Shown: positions 8,658 through 17,759, counted from the first letter of the stretch. The stretch is DNA of 64,000 bases from Paramagnetospirillum caucaseum (GCF_000342045.1 NZ_AONQ01000013.1:21017-85016), one strand, 5' to 3'. Numbers and translations are program-made. The notes: generated by a model not told the origin, from the sequence alone.

Positions 8658-9335
8658 ATGCGCATCCTTCTGATCGAGGACGACAGCGAAGCGGCCGCCT
8701 ATATGGCCAAGGGCCTCAAGGAGGCAGGCCATGTGGTCGACCATGCCGCCACCGGCACCGACGGGCTGTTTCTGGCCACGTCCGAGCGCTGGGACGCCAT
8801 GATCATCGACCGCATGCTGCCCGGCCTCGACGGGCTGGCCATCATCCAGGCGCTGCGTGCCGCCGGCAACACCACGCCGGTGCTGGTGCTGTCGGCGCTG
8901 GGCAAGGTCGACGACCGGGTGCGCGGCCTCAAGGCGGGCGGCGACGATTATCTGGTCAAGCCCTACGCCTTCGCCGAATTGCTGGCCCGTATCGAGGCGC
9001 TGTCGCGCCGGGTGTCCACCGCCCAGCCGGAAACCCGTCTCAAGGTCGAGGACCTGGAGATGGACCTGCTGGCCCGCACGGTGGTGCGCGGCGGCCAGGA
9101 GATCGACCTGCAGCCGCGCGAATTCCGCCTGCTGGAATACCTGATGCGCCATGCCGGCCAGGTGGTGACCCGCACCATGTTGCTGGAGAACGTCTGGGAA
9201 TACCATTTCGACCCCCAGACCAACCTGATCGACGTGCATATCAGCCGGCTGCGCCAGAAGGTGGACAAGGATTTCGAACTGCCGCTGATCCATACGGTCC
9301 GCGGCGCCGGATACACCCTTCGTGCGGCCCGCTAG
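8658..9335 (+). CDS. OmpR/PhoB-family response regulator
   Basis: 225 residues. The receiver domain (1-115) has the acidic pocket E7-D8-D9, phospho-acceptor Asp51 (IIDRMLPG), Ser79 and Lys101 (VKPY). The C-terminal winged helix (about 125-225) has LQPREFRLLEYLMRHAGQVVTR and DVHISRLRQKVD. It controls transcription in response to the kinase encoded next, whose start overlaps this gene by 14 bases. The ATG at 8658 is used because MRILLIEDD is the family start. The signal is unknown. Confidence 0.95.
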   Translation: MRILLIEDDSEAAAYMAKGLKEAGHVVDHAATGTDGLFLATSERWDAMIIDRMLPGLDGLAIIQALRAAGNTTPVLVLSALGKVDDRVRGLKAGGDDYLVKPYAFAELLARIEALSRRVSTAQPETRLKVEDLEMDLLARTVVRGGQEIDLQPREFRLLEYLMRHAGQVVTRTMLLENVWEYHFDPQTNLIDVHISRLRQKVDKDFELPLIHTVRGAGYTLRAAR

Positions 9336-10704
9336 CCTCCTTCGCACCACCACCTTCCGGCTGGCGCTGAGCTATCTCGGCATCTTCACGGTCTCCGCCA
9401 TCGCGCTGCTGGCGCTGGTGTCGTGGAGCACCACCATGTTCATCGAATGGCAGGTGCAGGAGACGGTGGAGGCCGAGGCCACCGGCCTGTCCGAGGTCTA
9501 CCACTCGCGCGAGCTGGGCGGCCTGTCCGAGATCATCGGCCAGCGCATGCGCCAGGATATCGAAAGCCGCAACACCTACCTGCTGATGGGCCATTCCGGC
9601 CATATCCTGGCCGGCAACATCAAGGCGTGGCCGGCCGAGGTCAATACCCAGCTGGGCTGGGTGCGTTTCAGGCTGATCCAGGTGGGCAGCGTCGGGCCGG
9701 GGATCGAGGTGCTGGCCCACGTCTACGAACTGGCCGACGGCTACCGTCTGTTGGTCGGGCGCTCGCTGGCCGACGCCAAGCGGGTCAAGTCGGCCATCAA
9801 CCGGGCGCTGGGCTGGGGCCTGGCGCTGACCATCCTGCTGGGCGTGGTGGGCGGCTATTTCACCAGCCGCCACCTGCTGCAGCGGGTGGAGGAGATGAGC
9901 CGCACGGCGCGGCGCATCTTCGGCGGCGACATGAGCCAGCGCATGCAGGTCTCCGGCATTGAGGACGAGTTCGATTCCCTGGCCGAGAGCTTCAACGAGA
10001 TGATGGACGAACTGGAGCGCCTGCTGGAGGGCATCCGCACCGTCTCGGACAATATCGCCCACGACCTGCGCACGCCGCTGAACCGTCTGCGCTCGCGCAT
10101 CGATCTGGCGCTGCTGGGCGCCCCCGATTGCGACGGCTACCGCCGCACGCTGGAGGAAACCCTGGCCGAGGCCGACCACCTGCTGGCCACCTTCAACGCC
10201 ATCCTGACCATCAGCCATGCCGAATCGGCGGCGCGTCTCGACCGCTTCGAGACCATCGACCCGGCGACCCTGGCCGCCGACGTGGTCGAACTCTACGAGC
10301 CCCTGGCCGAGGAGAAGGGTATCCGCCTCCATTGCCGGGCCGAGGGCGGGCTTTCCCTCAAGGTCGACCGCCACCTGCTGTTCCAGGCGCTGGCCAATCT
10401 GGTGGACAACGCCGTCAAGTACACTCCGTCGGGCGGCGAGGTCTCTGTCTCCGTCGCCGGCGGGCCGGGTTCGGTGACGCTGTCTGTGGTCGATAGCGGC
10501 CCCGGCATCCCCGAGGAATCGCGGGACTTGGTCCTGGATCGCTTCGTGCGCCTGGACGCCACCCGCTCGACGCCGGGCAACGGCCTGGGGCTGTCGCTGG
10601 TCCAGGCGGTGGCCCGCCTGCATGGCGCCCGCCTGTCGCTGGGCGACAATCAGCCGGGGCTGGTGGTGGACATGGAATTCAGCGTGAAAGATCGCCCGGC
10701 TTGA
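9322..10704 (+). CDS. Sensor histidine kinase with HAMP domain
   Basis: 460 residues of an inner-membrane kinase. TM1 is at about 13-35, a periplasmic sensor region at about 36-160, TM2 at about 162-182, then HAMP. The HisKA domain has His247 (SDNIAHDLRTPLNRL). The ATPase domain has the N box NLVDNAVKYTP, G1 VVDSGPGIPEE and G2 GNGLGLSLVQAV. It phosphorylates the response regulator encoded just upstream. The periplasmic sensor has no recognised fold. The 3' end overlaps the convergent TonB-like gene by 26 bases. Confidence 0.95.
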   Translation: MRPASLLRTTTFRLALSYLGIFTVSAIALLALVSWSTTMFIEWQVQETVEAEATGLSEVYHSRELGGLSEIIGQRMRQDIESRNTYLLMGHSGHILAGNIKAWPAEVNTQLGWVRFRLIQVGSVGPGIEVLAHVYELADGYRLLVGRSLADAKRVKSAINRALGWGLALTILLGVVGGYFTSRHLLQRVEEMSRTARRIFGGDMSQRMQVSGIEDEFDSLAESFNEMMDELERLLEGIRTVSDNIAHDLRTPLNRLRSRIDLALLGAPDCDGYRRTLEETLAEADHLLATFNAILTISHAESAARLDRFETIDPATLAADVVELYEPLAEEKGIRLHCRAEGGLSLKVDRHLLFQALANLVDNAVKYTPSGGEVSVSVAGGPGSVTLSVVDSGPGIPEESRDLVLDRFVRLDATRSTPGNGLGLSLVQAVARLHGARLSLGDNQPGLVVDMEFSVKDRPA

Positions 10705-11422
10705 AGCGCAGCAGCATGCGCCGGGGCCAGGGCTTGCCGTCGTCGGGCGGCAATTTCAGCGGCTGGGCCACGCGCAGCGCCAGCAGGAAGGTTTCCAGCA
10801 TCCGCCGGGTGGTGCCGTCCGGCAACCCCGAATAGCCCTTGATCACCGCGTCGGGGTTCCATGGCGCGTCCTTGTGCATGGGGCCCGACAGGGTGCCGTC
10901 GCGGTTGATCACCAGGGTGGCGCTCAACACCATGTCGCTGCCCCGCAAGGCATTGGAATTGAAGTGCCACATGGCCACCACCTGGGCCAGGACCTTGTCC
11001 TGGGCGCTTTGGGCGAGATCGCCGGCGGCCGGGGCGGGGCGCGAGAATTTCCCGGTATCGGCCGACAATCCCTGTACCGGCCTGGCGGGTTCCGGGTGGG
11101 GCACCGCCGATGTCTCGGCCAGCGGGGCGGGCTTCATCTGCGGGCGCTGCAGGGGAAGCGGCGGCTCGGGCGACGGCCGTGCCTTGGGCGGTTCCGGGGC
11201 CGGCGGCGGTTCGGGCGCGGGCTGGTGCTGGGGCGGCGGCTCGGGGACCGGGAGGGGTTTGCGGGGCTCCGCCACCACCTCCACCTCCATGGAGCGTTCG
11301 ATCCGTTCGGAACGCGGGAACGACAGGTCGTCCATCCGCAGGACCAGGGTGACCAGCAGGTGCAGCAGGGCCGACAGCGCCAGGGCGGCTTCCTGCCGCC
11401 GATCCCCCATGGCCGGATGCAT
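10679..11422 (-). CDS. TonB/TolA-like proline-rich envelope protein
   Basis: 247 residues. One N-terminal membrane segment (ALALSALLHLLVTLVLRM, about 12-29) is followed by a Pro/Glu/Gln-rich spacer (about 50-110) and a C-terminal globular domain (AQDKVLAQVVAMWHFN to the end) typical of the TonB/TolA C-terminal group. Such proteins span the periplasm and pass inner-membrane energy to the outer membrane. No exbB/exbD or tolQ/tolR is adjacent. Its ATG overlaps the stop of the MFS gene by one base (TGATG), so the two form an operon. Exact role unknown. Confidence 0.7.
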   Translation of the reverse strand: MHPAMGDRRQEAALALSALLHLLVTLVLRMDDLSFPRSERIERSMEVEVVAEPRKPLPVPEPPPQHQPAPEPPPAPEPPKARPSPEPPLPLQRPQMKPAPLAETSAVPHPEPARPVQGLSADTGKFSRPAPAAGDLAQSAQDKVLAQVVAMWHFNSNALRGSDMVLSATLVINRDGTLSGPMHKDAPWNPDAVIKGYSGLPDGTTRRMLETFLLALRVAQPLKLPPDDGKPWPRRMLLRFKPGDLSR

Positions 11423-12657
11423 CAGGGCTTTTCCGCCCGGCAGGCGGGGATTTGCCAGATCAGGGCGAGCAGGGTGATCACGGCCGGCACCCCCAGTCCC
11501 GCCGCCCAGGCCACCGGCGGCCAGCGCCCGTCCACCTTGTCCCACAGGCCGATCAGGGCGCCCAGGCCCCACTGGATGATGAAGGCGGCGACGAAGATGG
11601 TCAGGTTGAGGCTGGTATTGACCCGCCCGGCGAGGCGCAGGGGAAAGCGCCGGGTCAGCACCGCGTAATTGATCGAGCAGGCGGTGCCGGTCAGACCGTA
11701 GAACGCCGCCAGGGCCAGGGGGGCCGCATCCCATCCCGCCGCCATGGCGGCCAGGGCGAGCACATGCAGGCCCATGCCGATGGCGCCCTGGGTGACGGGG
11801 GGGATGCCCAGCCTTTCCAGCCGTTCCGCCATGGCCCCCACCGACAGGTAGCCCAGCGCCATGGCCGCCGCCATCACCGTCAGACCGGTGGCGGATTGCG
11901 CGGGGGTGAAACCGGCCACGTCGCGCAGCCAGGGGCCGGCCCACAGGCCCTGGATGGACATGAAGCTGCCCATGGACAGCATGGTGGCGGGGGCGATCCG
12001 CCAGAAGCCGGGGTTGCGGTAGATTTCCCCCACCTCGGCGATCTGGGTCCGCAGGCCGCCGGCTCCCGGGGCTTGGGGCCGGTCGGGGGCGGTCAGCCAC
12101 AGGAAGGCGGCGGCGCCCAGGGTGAGGACGGCCACGCCGGCATAGACGCCGCGCCAGTCGGTCAGCTGCAGGGCGGCCTGGACCGGGGCGGTGGCGGCGA
12201 TGGCCCCCAGCCCGCCGGCCCCCAGGATGATGCCGTTCATCAGGGGAATGCGCTGCGGCGGGAAGAACTGGACGTTGGCTTTCAGTGCCGCCATCAGGCA
12301 GGACGACACGCCGAATCCCACCAGGGCGCGGCCCACCACCAGGGCGGGGACCGAGTCCGCCAGGGAGAAGGCGAAGGCCCCGGCGGCGGCGAAGCACAGC
12401 AGGATGCCTTCGACCCGGCGGGGGCCGAAACGGTCGAGCAGAATGCCCAGCGGCAGCTGCGCGGCGGCGAAGGTCATGAAGTAGATGCCGGTCATCAGGC
12501 CGATATCCGACCCGTCCAGATGAATGGCGCGGCCGATCTCGGGGGCCAGGACCGCGTTCACCGTCCGGTACAGGTAGGACAGGAAGTACCCCGCCGCGAA
12601 GGGCAGGACCACCCGTCCCAACATGACGGACGCGGCAGGCGGGGTGGAAGAGGGCAA
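11422..12657 (-). CDS. Major facilitator superfamily transporter
   Basis: About 411 residues with 12 predicted membrane segments. The MFS signature between TM2 and TM3 is LLDRFGPRRVEG, and GRALVGFGVSSCLMAAL is in TM4. The N-terminal sequence (PFAAGYFLSYLYRTVNAVLAPEI) resembles hexose-phosphate/nitrate-type antiporters, but the substrate cannot be assigned. I chose the TTG at 12657 because AAGGA lies 8 bases before it; the next in-frame ATG (12624) has no ribosome site and would remove 11 residues. Co-transcribed with the TonB-like gene and divergent from dctA. Confidence 0.85.
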   Translation of the reverse strand: MPSSTPPAASVMLGRVVLPFAAGYFLSYLYRTVNAVLAPEIGRAIHLDGSDIGLMTGIYFMTFAAAQLPLGILLDRFGPRRVEGILLCFAAAGAFAFSLADSVPALVVGRALVGFGVSSCLMAALKANVQFFPPQRIPLMNGIILGAGGLGAIAATAPVQAALQLTDWRGVYAGVAVLTLGAAAFLWLTAPDRPQAPGAGGLRTQIAEVGEIYRNPGFWRIAPATMLSMGSFMSIQGLWAGPWLRDVAGFTPAQSATGLTVMAAAMALGYLSVGAMAERLERLGIPPVTQGAIGMGLHVLALAAMAAGWDAAPLALAAFYGLTGTACSINYAVLTRRFPLRLAGRVNTSLNLTIFVAAFIIQWGLGALIGLWDKVDGRWPPVAWAAGLGVPAVITLLALIWQIPACRAEKP

Positions 12658-12719
12658 TGCGTGAATCCTTGAGGCCGGCGGAACTTGCCATGGAAAACCG
12701 CCACAGGGCCGGGGGCAAC

Positions 12720-12805
12720 TGAAAAATTCACGTGTGAAAAATTCTCGGGGTGCCATGCGTCCTGGCCGCCGGCCATCGGATAACCGCAATTCGGATAACC
12801 GCAAT
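12720..12805. promoter_or_regulatory. Two sets of 15-bp-spaced direct repeats upstream of dctA
   Basis: In the divergent MFS/dctA promoter region, TGAAAAATTC occurs at 12720-12729 and 12735-12744, a period of 15. TCGGATAACCGCAAT is perfectly duplicated in tandem at 12776-12790 and 12791-12805. The first pair flanks CACGTG. These may be activator or repressor sites; no sigma-54 -24/-12 promoter was found. Confidence 0.45.
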
Positions 12806-12870
12806 CGACAGGCCGGCGTTCGAAAGGCTACCAAGCGCGAAATTTTCTTACTCCATCGAGGACCAAGCTG

Positions 12871-14118
12871 ATGAAGCGCCTGACCGGCCACCTGTATTTC
12901 TGGGTTCTGCTGGCGATTTTCGCCGGCGGCACTCTCGGCTATTTCTTTCCGGACGCCGGCGTCAGCCTGAAGCCCCTGGGCGACGGCTTCATCGCCCTGG
13001 TCAAGATGCTGATCAGCCCGGTGATCTTCTGCACCGTGGTGCTGGGTATCGCCGGGGCCGGCGACATGAAGAAGGTCGGCCGGGTCGGCGGCAAGGCGCT
13101 GATCTATTTCGAGGTGGTCTCCACCTTCGCCCTGGTCATCGGCCTGGTGGTGATGACCATCCTGAGGCCCGGCGACGGCTTCCACGCCGACCCCGCCCAG
13201 CTGGACGCCAAGGCGGTGGCCAAGTACGCCAAGGCCGCCACCGAGCAGAGCACCGTGGATTTCGTCCTGCACATCATCCCCAAGACCCTGGTGGATGCCT
13301 TCACCGGCGGCGGCGACCTGCTGCAGGTCCTGCTGGTCTCGATCCTGTTCGGCTACGCCATGACCCATATGGGCCGCGCCGGCCAGGGCGTGCACATGTT
13401 CATCGAGGAATGCTCGCACATCTTCTTCGCCATGATGAACACCATCATGAAGGTCGCCCCCCTGGGGGCCGGCGGCGCCATGGCCTTCACCATCGGCAAG
13501 TACGGCGTGGCGGCGCTGAAGCCGCTGGCGGCGCTGATGGGCAGCTTCTACCTGACCTGCTTCCTGTTCGTGGCCCTGGTGCTGGGGGCCATCGCCCTGG
13601 TGGTCGGCTTCAACATCTTCAAGTTCATCGCCTACATCAAGGAGGAGCTGCTGACCGTGCTGGGCACCTCGTCCTCGGAATCGGCCCTGGTGCCGCTGAT
13701 GAAGAAGCTGGAAGGCATGGGCTGCTCCAAGTCGGTGGTCGGTCTGGTGGTTCCCTCGGGCTATTCCTTCAACCTGGACGGCACCAACATCTACCTGACC
13801 ATGGCCGCCCTGTTCGTCGCCCAGGCCCTGGACATCGAACTGAGCTTCACCCAGCAGGCGACCCTGCTCGGCGTCGCCATGCTGACCTCCAAGGGGGCGT
13901 CGGGCGTCACCGGCGCCGGCTTCATCACCCTGGCCGCCACCCTGGCGGTGGTGCCTTCCGTGCCGGTGGCCGGCCTGGCGCTGATCCTGGGCATCGACCG
14001 CTTCATGTCCGAGGCCCGGGCGCTGACCAATTTCGTCGGCAACGGCGTCGCCGCCGTGGTGATCTCCAAGTGGGAGAAGGAACTGGACCACGACAAGATG
14101 AAAGAGGTCCTGGGCTAG
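12871..14118 (+). CDS. dctA: C4-dicarboxylate transport protein DctA (Na+/H+ symporter)
   Basis: 415 residues of the dicarboxylate/amino acid:cation symporter (DAACS) family. Family signatures: the serine-rich hairpin [32 protein letters not shown] (TM7, with the NMDGT-like motif), and [20 protein letters not shown] (hairpin 2). It takes up succinate, fumarate and malate; the sequence reads as DctA rather than GltP. A DctA gene often depends on a DctBD two-component system, which is not seen here. A clear terminator follows. The start ATG is followed at once by TM1. Confidence 0.93.
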   Translation: MKRLTGHLYFWVLLAIFAGGTLGYFFPDAGVSLKPLGDGFIALVKMLISPVIFCTVVLGIAGAGDMKKVGRVGGKALIYFEVVSTFALVIGLVVMTILRPGDGFHADPAQLDAKAVAKYAKAATEQSTVDFVLHIIPKTLVDAFTGGGDLLQVLLVSILFGYAMTHMGRAGQGVHMFIEECSHIFFAMMNTIMKVAPLGAGGAMAFTIGKYGVAALKPLAALMGSFYLTCFLFVALVLGAIALVVGFNIFKFIAYIKEELLTVLGTSSSESALVPLMKKLEGMGCSKSVVGLVVPSGYSFNLDGTNIYLTMAALFVAQALDIELSFTQQATLLGVAMLTSKGASGVTGAGFITLAATLAVVPSVPVAGLALILGIDRFMSEARALTNFVGNGVAAVVISKWEKELDHDKMKEVLG

Positions 14119-14147
14119 GCTGTCCCCCCTCCCTCCAGGACCAGACT

Positions 14148-14181
14148 GGGCCCGTTCAGCCGATGCTGGACGGGCCCTATT
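14148..14181. terminator. Terminator after dctA
   Basis: GGGCCCGTTCAGC and GCTGGACGGGCCC form a 13-bp stem with one G-T pair around CGAT, followed by TATTT. It serves dctA and overlaps the stop of the convergent hemerythrin gene. Confidence 0.8.
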
Positions 14182-14620
14182 TCATGGTGATCCAACCCTT
14201 GTAGCCGTGGTCGGCGTCGATGATGTGGTAGGACAGCCAGGCCGATAATTCCTTGATGATTTCCTGGCAGATGGTGGCCAGGTCGCCCCGGCCCCACAGG
14301 GTCCGCAGGCGGCTCACCGTGGCGCGGAAATCCTCGTGCTGCTCGCGGTGTTCGGCCAGAAAGGGGTAGCCCGCTTCGGCCATGAGGTATTCCTCGCGGT
14401 CGAAATGGGCGACCACGTAATGCTCCAGGACCTGAATCTGGGCGTCGACGCTTTCGGTCTCGCAAGAGCCCTGGGATAGGGTGGCGAGCACCTCGAACAG
14501 GCTCCGGTGTTCGGCGTCCAGTTCGGGGTGACCCACTTCATAAATGGGATTCCATTCCAAGGAGGCGTATTTCCCGCAGCAGTAGGGCGGCGAAGATATC
14601 GCCGTCCATTGCACATACAC
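14177..14620 (-). CDS. Bacteriohemerythrin
   Basis: 147 residues, a non-haem di-iron O2-binding four-helix protein. All expected ligands are seen: His38 in LDAEHRSLF, the H-x3-E pair in AHFDREEYLM, the H-x3-H pair in EHREQHEDF, and H-x4-D in YHIIDADHG. It may store or sense oxygen, as in other microaerophilic alphaproteobacteria. The first 20 residues are unusual for the family (the domain begins at LEWNPIYEVGHPELD), so the true start may be downstream of 14620; no good ribosome site supports either. Confidence 0.9.
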   Translation of the reverse strand: MYVQWTAISSPPYCCGKYASLEWNPIYEVGHPELDAEHRSLFEVLATLSQGSCETESVDAQIQVLEHYVVAHFDREEYLMAEAGYPFLAEHREQHEDFRATVSRLRTLWGRGDLATICQEIIKELSAWLSYHIIDADHGYKGWITMK

Positions 14621-14644
14621 AATATACGGATTTTGTATACACCT

Positions 14645-15781
14645 TCAGGCATAATCTCTCTCTTCGGCGGCTGCCAGTCCGGGCCGCGCCAGGGCGGCCC
14701 CCGGCCAGGCCCGCGTTCCGGCGGCCCGGTATTGCGGCGGATAGCTCATCTCGGCGCCCAGCGCCTGGGCGGCGTGCCAGACCCAGCGGGGATTGTCGAG
14801 GAAGCCGCGCCCGATGGCGATCAGGTCGGCCGCGCCGTCGGCCAGGGCGGCCTCGGCCTGAAGCGGCGTGGCGATCAGGCCGACGGCGCGGGTGGGAATG
14901 CCCGCCTCGCGGCGGATGCGCGCCGCCAGATCGATCTGGTAGCCGGGGCCGACCGGAACCTTGGCGTAGGACACCAGCCCGCCCGACGAGACGCAGACGT
15001 AGCCGATGCCGGCCGCCTTGAATTCCTTGGCGTATTCCACCGCCTGGTCGCAATCCCAGCCGCCCTCCGCCCAATCGGTGGCGCTGATCCTAAGGCCCAG
15101 CGGCTTGTCTTGCGGCCAGACCGCGCGCACCGCCCGGATCACCTCGAGCGGGAAGCGCATGCGGTTGTCCAGGCTGCCGCCATACTCGTCGTCGCGCCGG
15201 TTGGAGAGCGGCGACAGGAACTGGTGCAGCAGGTAGCCGTGGGCCGAGTGCAGTTCGATGAGGTCGAAGCCGGCGCGGAGCGCCCGCCGGGCCGAGTCCA
15301 CGAAGGCCTGCTTCAGCCGGGCGAGGTCGTCGCGCGTCGCCGCCCTGGGGGCCGGCCAGCCGTCGTCGAAGGCGATGGCCGAGGCGGAAACGGTCGGCCA
15401 GCCATCGGGCGAGAACTTGCCGCCCTCCCACGGCGGGGCGGCGCCGCCCTTGCGGCCGGCATGGCCCAACTGCACCCCGACGGCCCCACCGCCGCCGAAA
15501 CCCTTGATGGCCTTGACCAGCCGGGTGAAGCCCGCCTCGGTGATCTCGTCGTAGAGGCCCAGGCATCGGGGCGAGATGCGGCCTTCCGGCGCCACGCCGG
15601 TGGCCTCGATCACCACCATGCCGGGACCCGAGGCGGCCAGGGCGCCGTAATGCATCAGGTGCCAGTCCTGGGGCACGCCGTCCGCCGCCGAATACTGGCA
15701 CATGGGAGCGACGGCGACCCGGTTGGGAACGGTCAGGCCGCGCAGGGACAGCGGCTGGAACAGGCGGGGCTGGGTGGTCAT
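14645..15781 (-). CDS. NADH:flavin oxidoreductase, Old Yellow Enzyme family
   Basis: 378 residues of an FMN-dependent TIM barrel of the YqjM/xenobiotic-reductase class. Visible: VPNRVAVAPMCQYSA (start of the barrel, with the Cys of the YqjM type), GVQLGHAGRKG, LIELHSAHGYLLHQFLSPLSNRRDDEYGGSLDNR (quoted here in two joined family motifs around residues 175-207), and AIGRGFLDNPRW. It reduces activated C=C bonds, often of electrophiles or nitro-compounds. The start overlaps the tetR stop (ATGA), so the regulator and enzyme form one operon, likely induced by the regulator's ligand. Confidence 0.94.
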   Translation of the reverse strand: MTTQPRLFQPLSLRGLTVPNRVAVAPMCQYSAADGVPQDWHLMHYGALAASGPGMVVIEATGVAPEGRISPRCLGLYDEITEAGFTRLVKAIKGFGGGGAVGVQLGHAGRKGGAAPPWEGGKFSPDGWPTVSASAIAFDDGWPAPRAATRDDLARLKQAFVDSARRALRAGFDLIELHSAHGYLLHQFLSPLSNRRDDEYGGSLDNRMRFPLEVIRAVRAVWPQDKPLGLRISATDWAEGGWDCDQAVEYAKEFKAAGIGYVCVSSGGLVSYAKVPVGPGYQIDLAARIRREAGIPTRAVGLIATPLQAEAALADGAADLIAIGRGFLDNPRWVWHAAQALGAEMSYPPQYRAAGTRAWPGAALARPGLAAAEERDYA

Positions 15782-16413
15782 GCGGGCCTCGACAGGACAG
15801 GGGAGAGATGGGCGTTGATGATGATCTCGGCGCAGGCGGCCACCGAGGCGGAGGGGCCGTCGGCCCCCATGGTGTTGCCGGCGGAATAGGCGCCTTCCAG
15901 CAACAGCATCAGCTGGTCGGTCAGCGGCTTGGGCTGGGCGACGCCGAGCCCTTCCACCAGGACGGAGAGGCGGCGGCGCAGTTCCTCCATATGGCTGGCC
16001 ACCACGTGGCGGCCGGGATGGGCGTGGTCGGGGAATTCCACCGACATGTTGACGAAGGGACAACCGCGGTACTGCGGACCCGAGGTGCGCTTGGCCACCG
16101 CCTCGAACAGGGCGCGCAGCTGGCGGCGCGGCTCGCCCGGATGGCGGGCCACCACGGAATCCCACCACTCCCAGTACATTCTGTCGCGCATCTCCAGGAA
16201 TGCGGCGATCAGGTCGTCCTTGGAGGGGAAGGCGCGGTAGAGGCTCATCTTGGCGACGCCGGCCCGCTCGATCACCGTGTCGATGCCGATGGCCCGGATG
16301 CCTTCGCGGTAGAACAGGTCGTTGGCGGCGGCCAGGATGCGGTCGCGGGCGGAAAGCTTGTCGGCGGGGTCGTTCATCTTGCGGCGGATGTCTCGGGTTT
16401 CCTTGGTTGACAT
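15778..16413 (-). CDS. TetR-family transcriptional repressor
   Basis: 211 residues. The N-terminal helix-turn-helix is seen in ILAAANDLFYREGIRAIGID and ERAGVAKMSLYRAFPSKDDLI; the C-terminal ligand domain has one notable cysteine (YRGCPFVNMSVEF). It probably represses both its own operon (tetR-OYE) and the divergent MFS-maoC operon through two matching operators just upstream. A thiol-reactive ligand, as in NemR-type systems, would fit the OYE partner, but this is inference. Confidence 0.93.
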   Translation of the reverse strand: MSTKETRDIRRKMNDPADKLSARDRILAAANDLFYREGIRAIGIDTVIERAGVAKMSLYRAFPSKDDLIAAFLEMRDRMYWEWWDSVVARHPGEPRRQLRALFEAVAKRTSGPQYRGCPFVNMSVEFPDHAHPGRHVVASHMEELRRRLSVLVEGLGVAQPKPLTDQLMLLLEGAYSAGNTMGADGPSASVAACAEIIINAHLSPVLSRPA

Positions 16414-16414
16414 G

Positions 16415-16432
16415 ATACAGACCTGTCTGTAT
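16415..16432. promoter_or_regulatory. TetR-type operator 1
   Basis: ATACAGAC, CT, GTCTGTAT: a perfect 8-bp-arm palindrome one base from the start codon of the divergent tetR gene. Binding here should block tetR-OYE expression. Confidence 0.8.
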
Positions 16433-16442
16433 TAGTCAAATG

Positions 16443-16458
16443 ATACAGACCTGTCTAC
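16443..16458. promoter_or_regulatory. TetR-type operator 2
   Basis: ATACAGACCTGTCTAC repeats 14 bases of operator 1 exactly, 28 bases downstream, and keeps the palindromic core AGAC-CT-GTCT. It lies 20 bases before the MFS start codon. Confidence 0.75.
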
Positions 16459-16478
16459 CTCTTTTCCCGGAGAGCCCC

Positions 16479-17759
16479 ATGCCCCAGCCGGCCCGCACCC
16501 CCCGCCTGCATTACGGCTGGATTGCCGCCGGGCTGACCTTCGTCACCCTGCTGGTGGCGGCGGGCATCCGTTCGGCGCCCGGCGTGATGATGGTGCCGGT
16601 GGAGGCCGAATTCGGCTGGAGCCGCGCCACCATCTCGTTCGCCGTCTCCATCAACCTGGTGCTCTACGGCCTGATGGCGCCCTTCGCGGCCGCCGTGATG
16701 GACCGCATCGGCATCCGCCGCACCATGGCCCTGGCCTTGGGTGTACTGGCGCTGGGGGTGGCGGCCACCACCCTGATGCGCACGCCCTGGCACATGGTGC
16801 TGCTGTGGGGCATCGTGGTGGGCGGCGGCTCGGGCACCATCGCCCTGGTGCTGGGCGCCACGGTGGTGACCCGCTGGTTCGACGCCTATCGCGGCACGGT
16901 GATGGGGCTGCTGTCGGCGGCCACCGCCACCGGCCAGCTGATCTTTCTGCCCCAGATGGCCATGCTGGTCGAGCATTGGGGCTGGCGCGAGGCGGTGCTG
17001 CTGATCGCGGCGGCGGCGGCGGTGTTCGCCCCGGTGATCTGGCTGTTCATGCGCGACCGTCCCGCCGATCTCGGCCTGTGGCCGGTGGGCGCCACGAGCG
17101 CTCCGCCGCCGGCCATCCGCGCCGGCAATCCGGCGGTGGCGGCGGTGATGGCGCTGCGGGAGGGCATGCGGTCCAGGGATTTCTGGCTGCTGGCCGGAAC
17201 CTTCTTCGTCTGCGGCCTGTCCACCAACGGGCTGATCGGCACCCACCTGATCTCGGCCTGCTTCGACCACGGCATCCCCGAGGTCAAGGCCGCCGGGCTG
17301 CTGGCCGCCATGGGCATTTTCGACATCATCGGCACCACCGCGTCGGGCTGGCTGTCGGACCGCTGGGATTCGCGCAAGCTGCTGTTCTGGTATTACGGGT
17401 TGCGCGGCCTGTCGCTGATCTTCCTCGATCTGGCCTTCGGGCCGGACGTGTTCGGGCTGTGGCTGTTCGCGGTGTTCTACGGCCTGGACTGGATCGCCAC
17501 CGTGCCGCCCACCGTCAAGCTGACCACCCAGGCCTTCGGGCGGGAAAAGGCCGGCGTGATGTTCGGCTGGATTTTCGCCGCCCACCAGCTGGGGGCGGCC
17601 ACCGCCGCCTTCGCCGCCGGGGTGATCCGCACCGATCTGGGGGATTACTGGCTGGCCTTCGTGCTGTCGGGGCTGGCCTGTCTGGTGGCCGCCGTGATGT
17701 CGCTGATGATCGGCCGCAAGCTGGGACCGCAGCCGGTGGCGGAAGGAGCGGCGGCATGA
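16479..17759 (+). CDS. Major facilitator superfamily transporter
   Basis: 426 residues, 12 predicted membrane segments, of the monocarboxylate/oxalate-formate-like MFS branch: LHYGWIAAGLTFVTLLVAAG (TM1), FGWSRATISFAVSINLVLYG, MDRIGIRRTM (loop 2-3), and WLSDRWDSRKLLFWYYGLRG (loop 8-9). The start at 16479 follows GGAGAG; an in-frame start at 16440 would lie inside operator 2's neighbourhood. It forms an operon with the MaoC gene (ATGA overlap) and is probably repressed by the divergent TetR protein. It may export or import a small organic acid or toxic electrophile. Confidence 0.92.
   Translation: MPQPARTPRLHYGWIAAGLTFVTLLVAAGIRSAPGVMMVPVEAEFGWSRATISFAVSINLVLYGLMAPFAAAVMDRIGIRRTMALALGVLALGVAATTLMRTPWHMVLLWGIVVGGGSGTIALVLGATVVTRWFDAYRGTVMGLLSAATATGQLIFLPQMAMLVEHWGWREAVLLIAAAAAVFAPVIWLFMRDRPADLGLWPVGATSAPPPAIRAGNPAVAAVMALREGMRSRDFWLLAGTFFVCGLSTNGLIGTHLISACFDHGIPEVKAAGLLAAMGIFDIIGTTASGWLSDRWDSRKLLFWYYGLRGLSLIFLDLAFGPDVFGLWLFAVFYGLDWIATVPPTVKLTTQAFGREKAGVMFGWIFAAHQLGAATAAFAAGVIRTDLGDYWLAFVLSGLACLVAAVMSLMIGRKLGPQPVAEGAAA

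Noticed and set aside
8347..8665. Short ORFs in the 8135-8657 gap
   Set aside because: No ribosome site, no motif, and they overlap hairpins and the terminator.
11422..14091. Extension of the MFS frame back to 14091 through dctA
   Set aside because: The extra residues are antisense to dctA; the MFS protein begins near 12657 or 12624.
14620..14645. TATACAAAATCCGTATAT as an operator before the hemerythrin gene
   Set aside because: Arms are short and imperfect; it may simply be the promoter -10 region.
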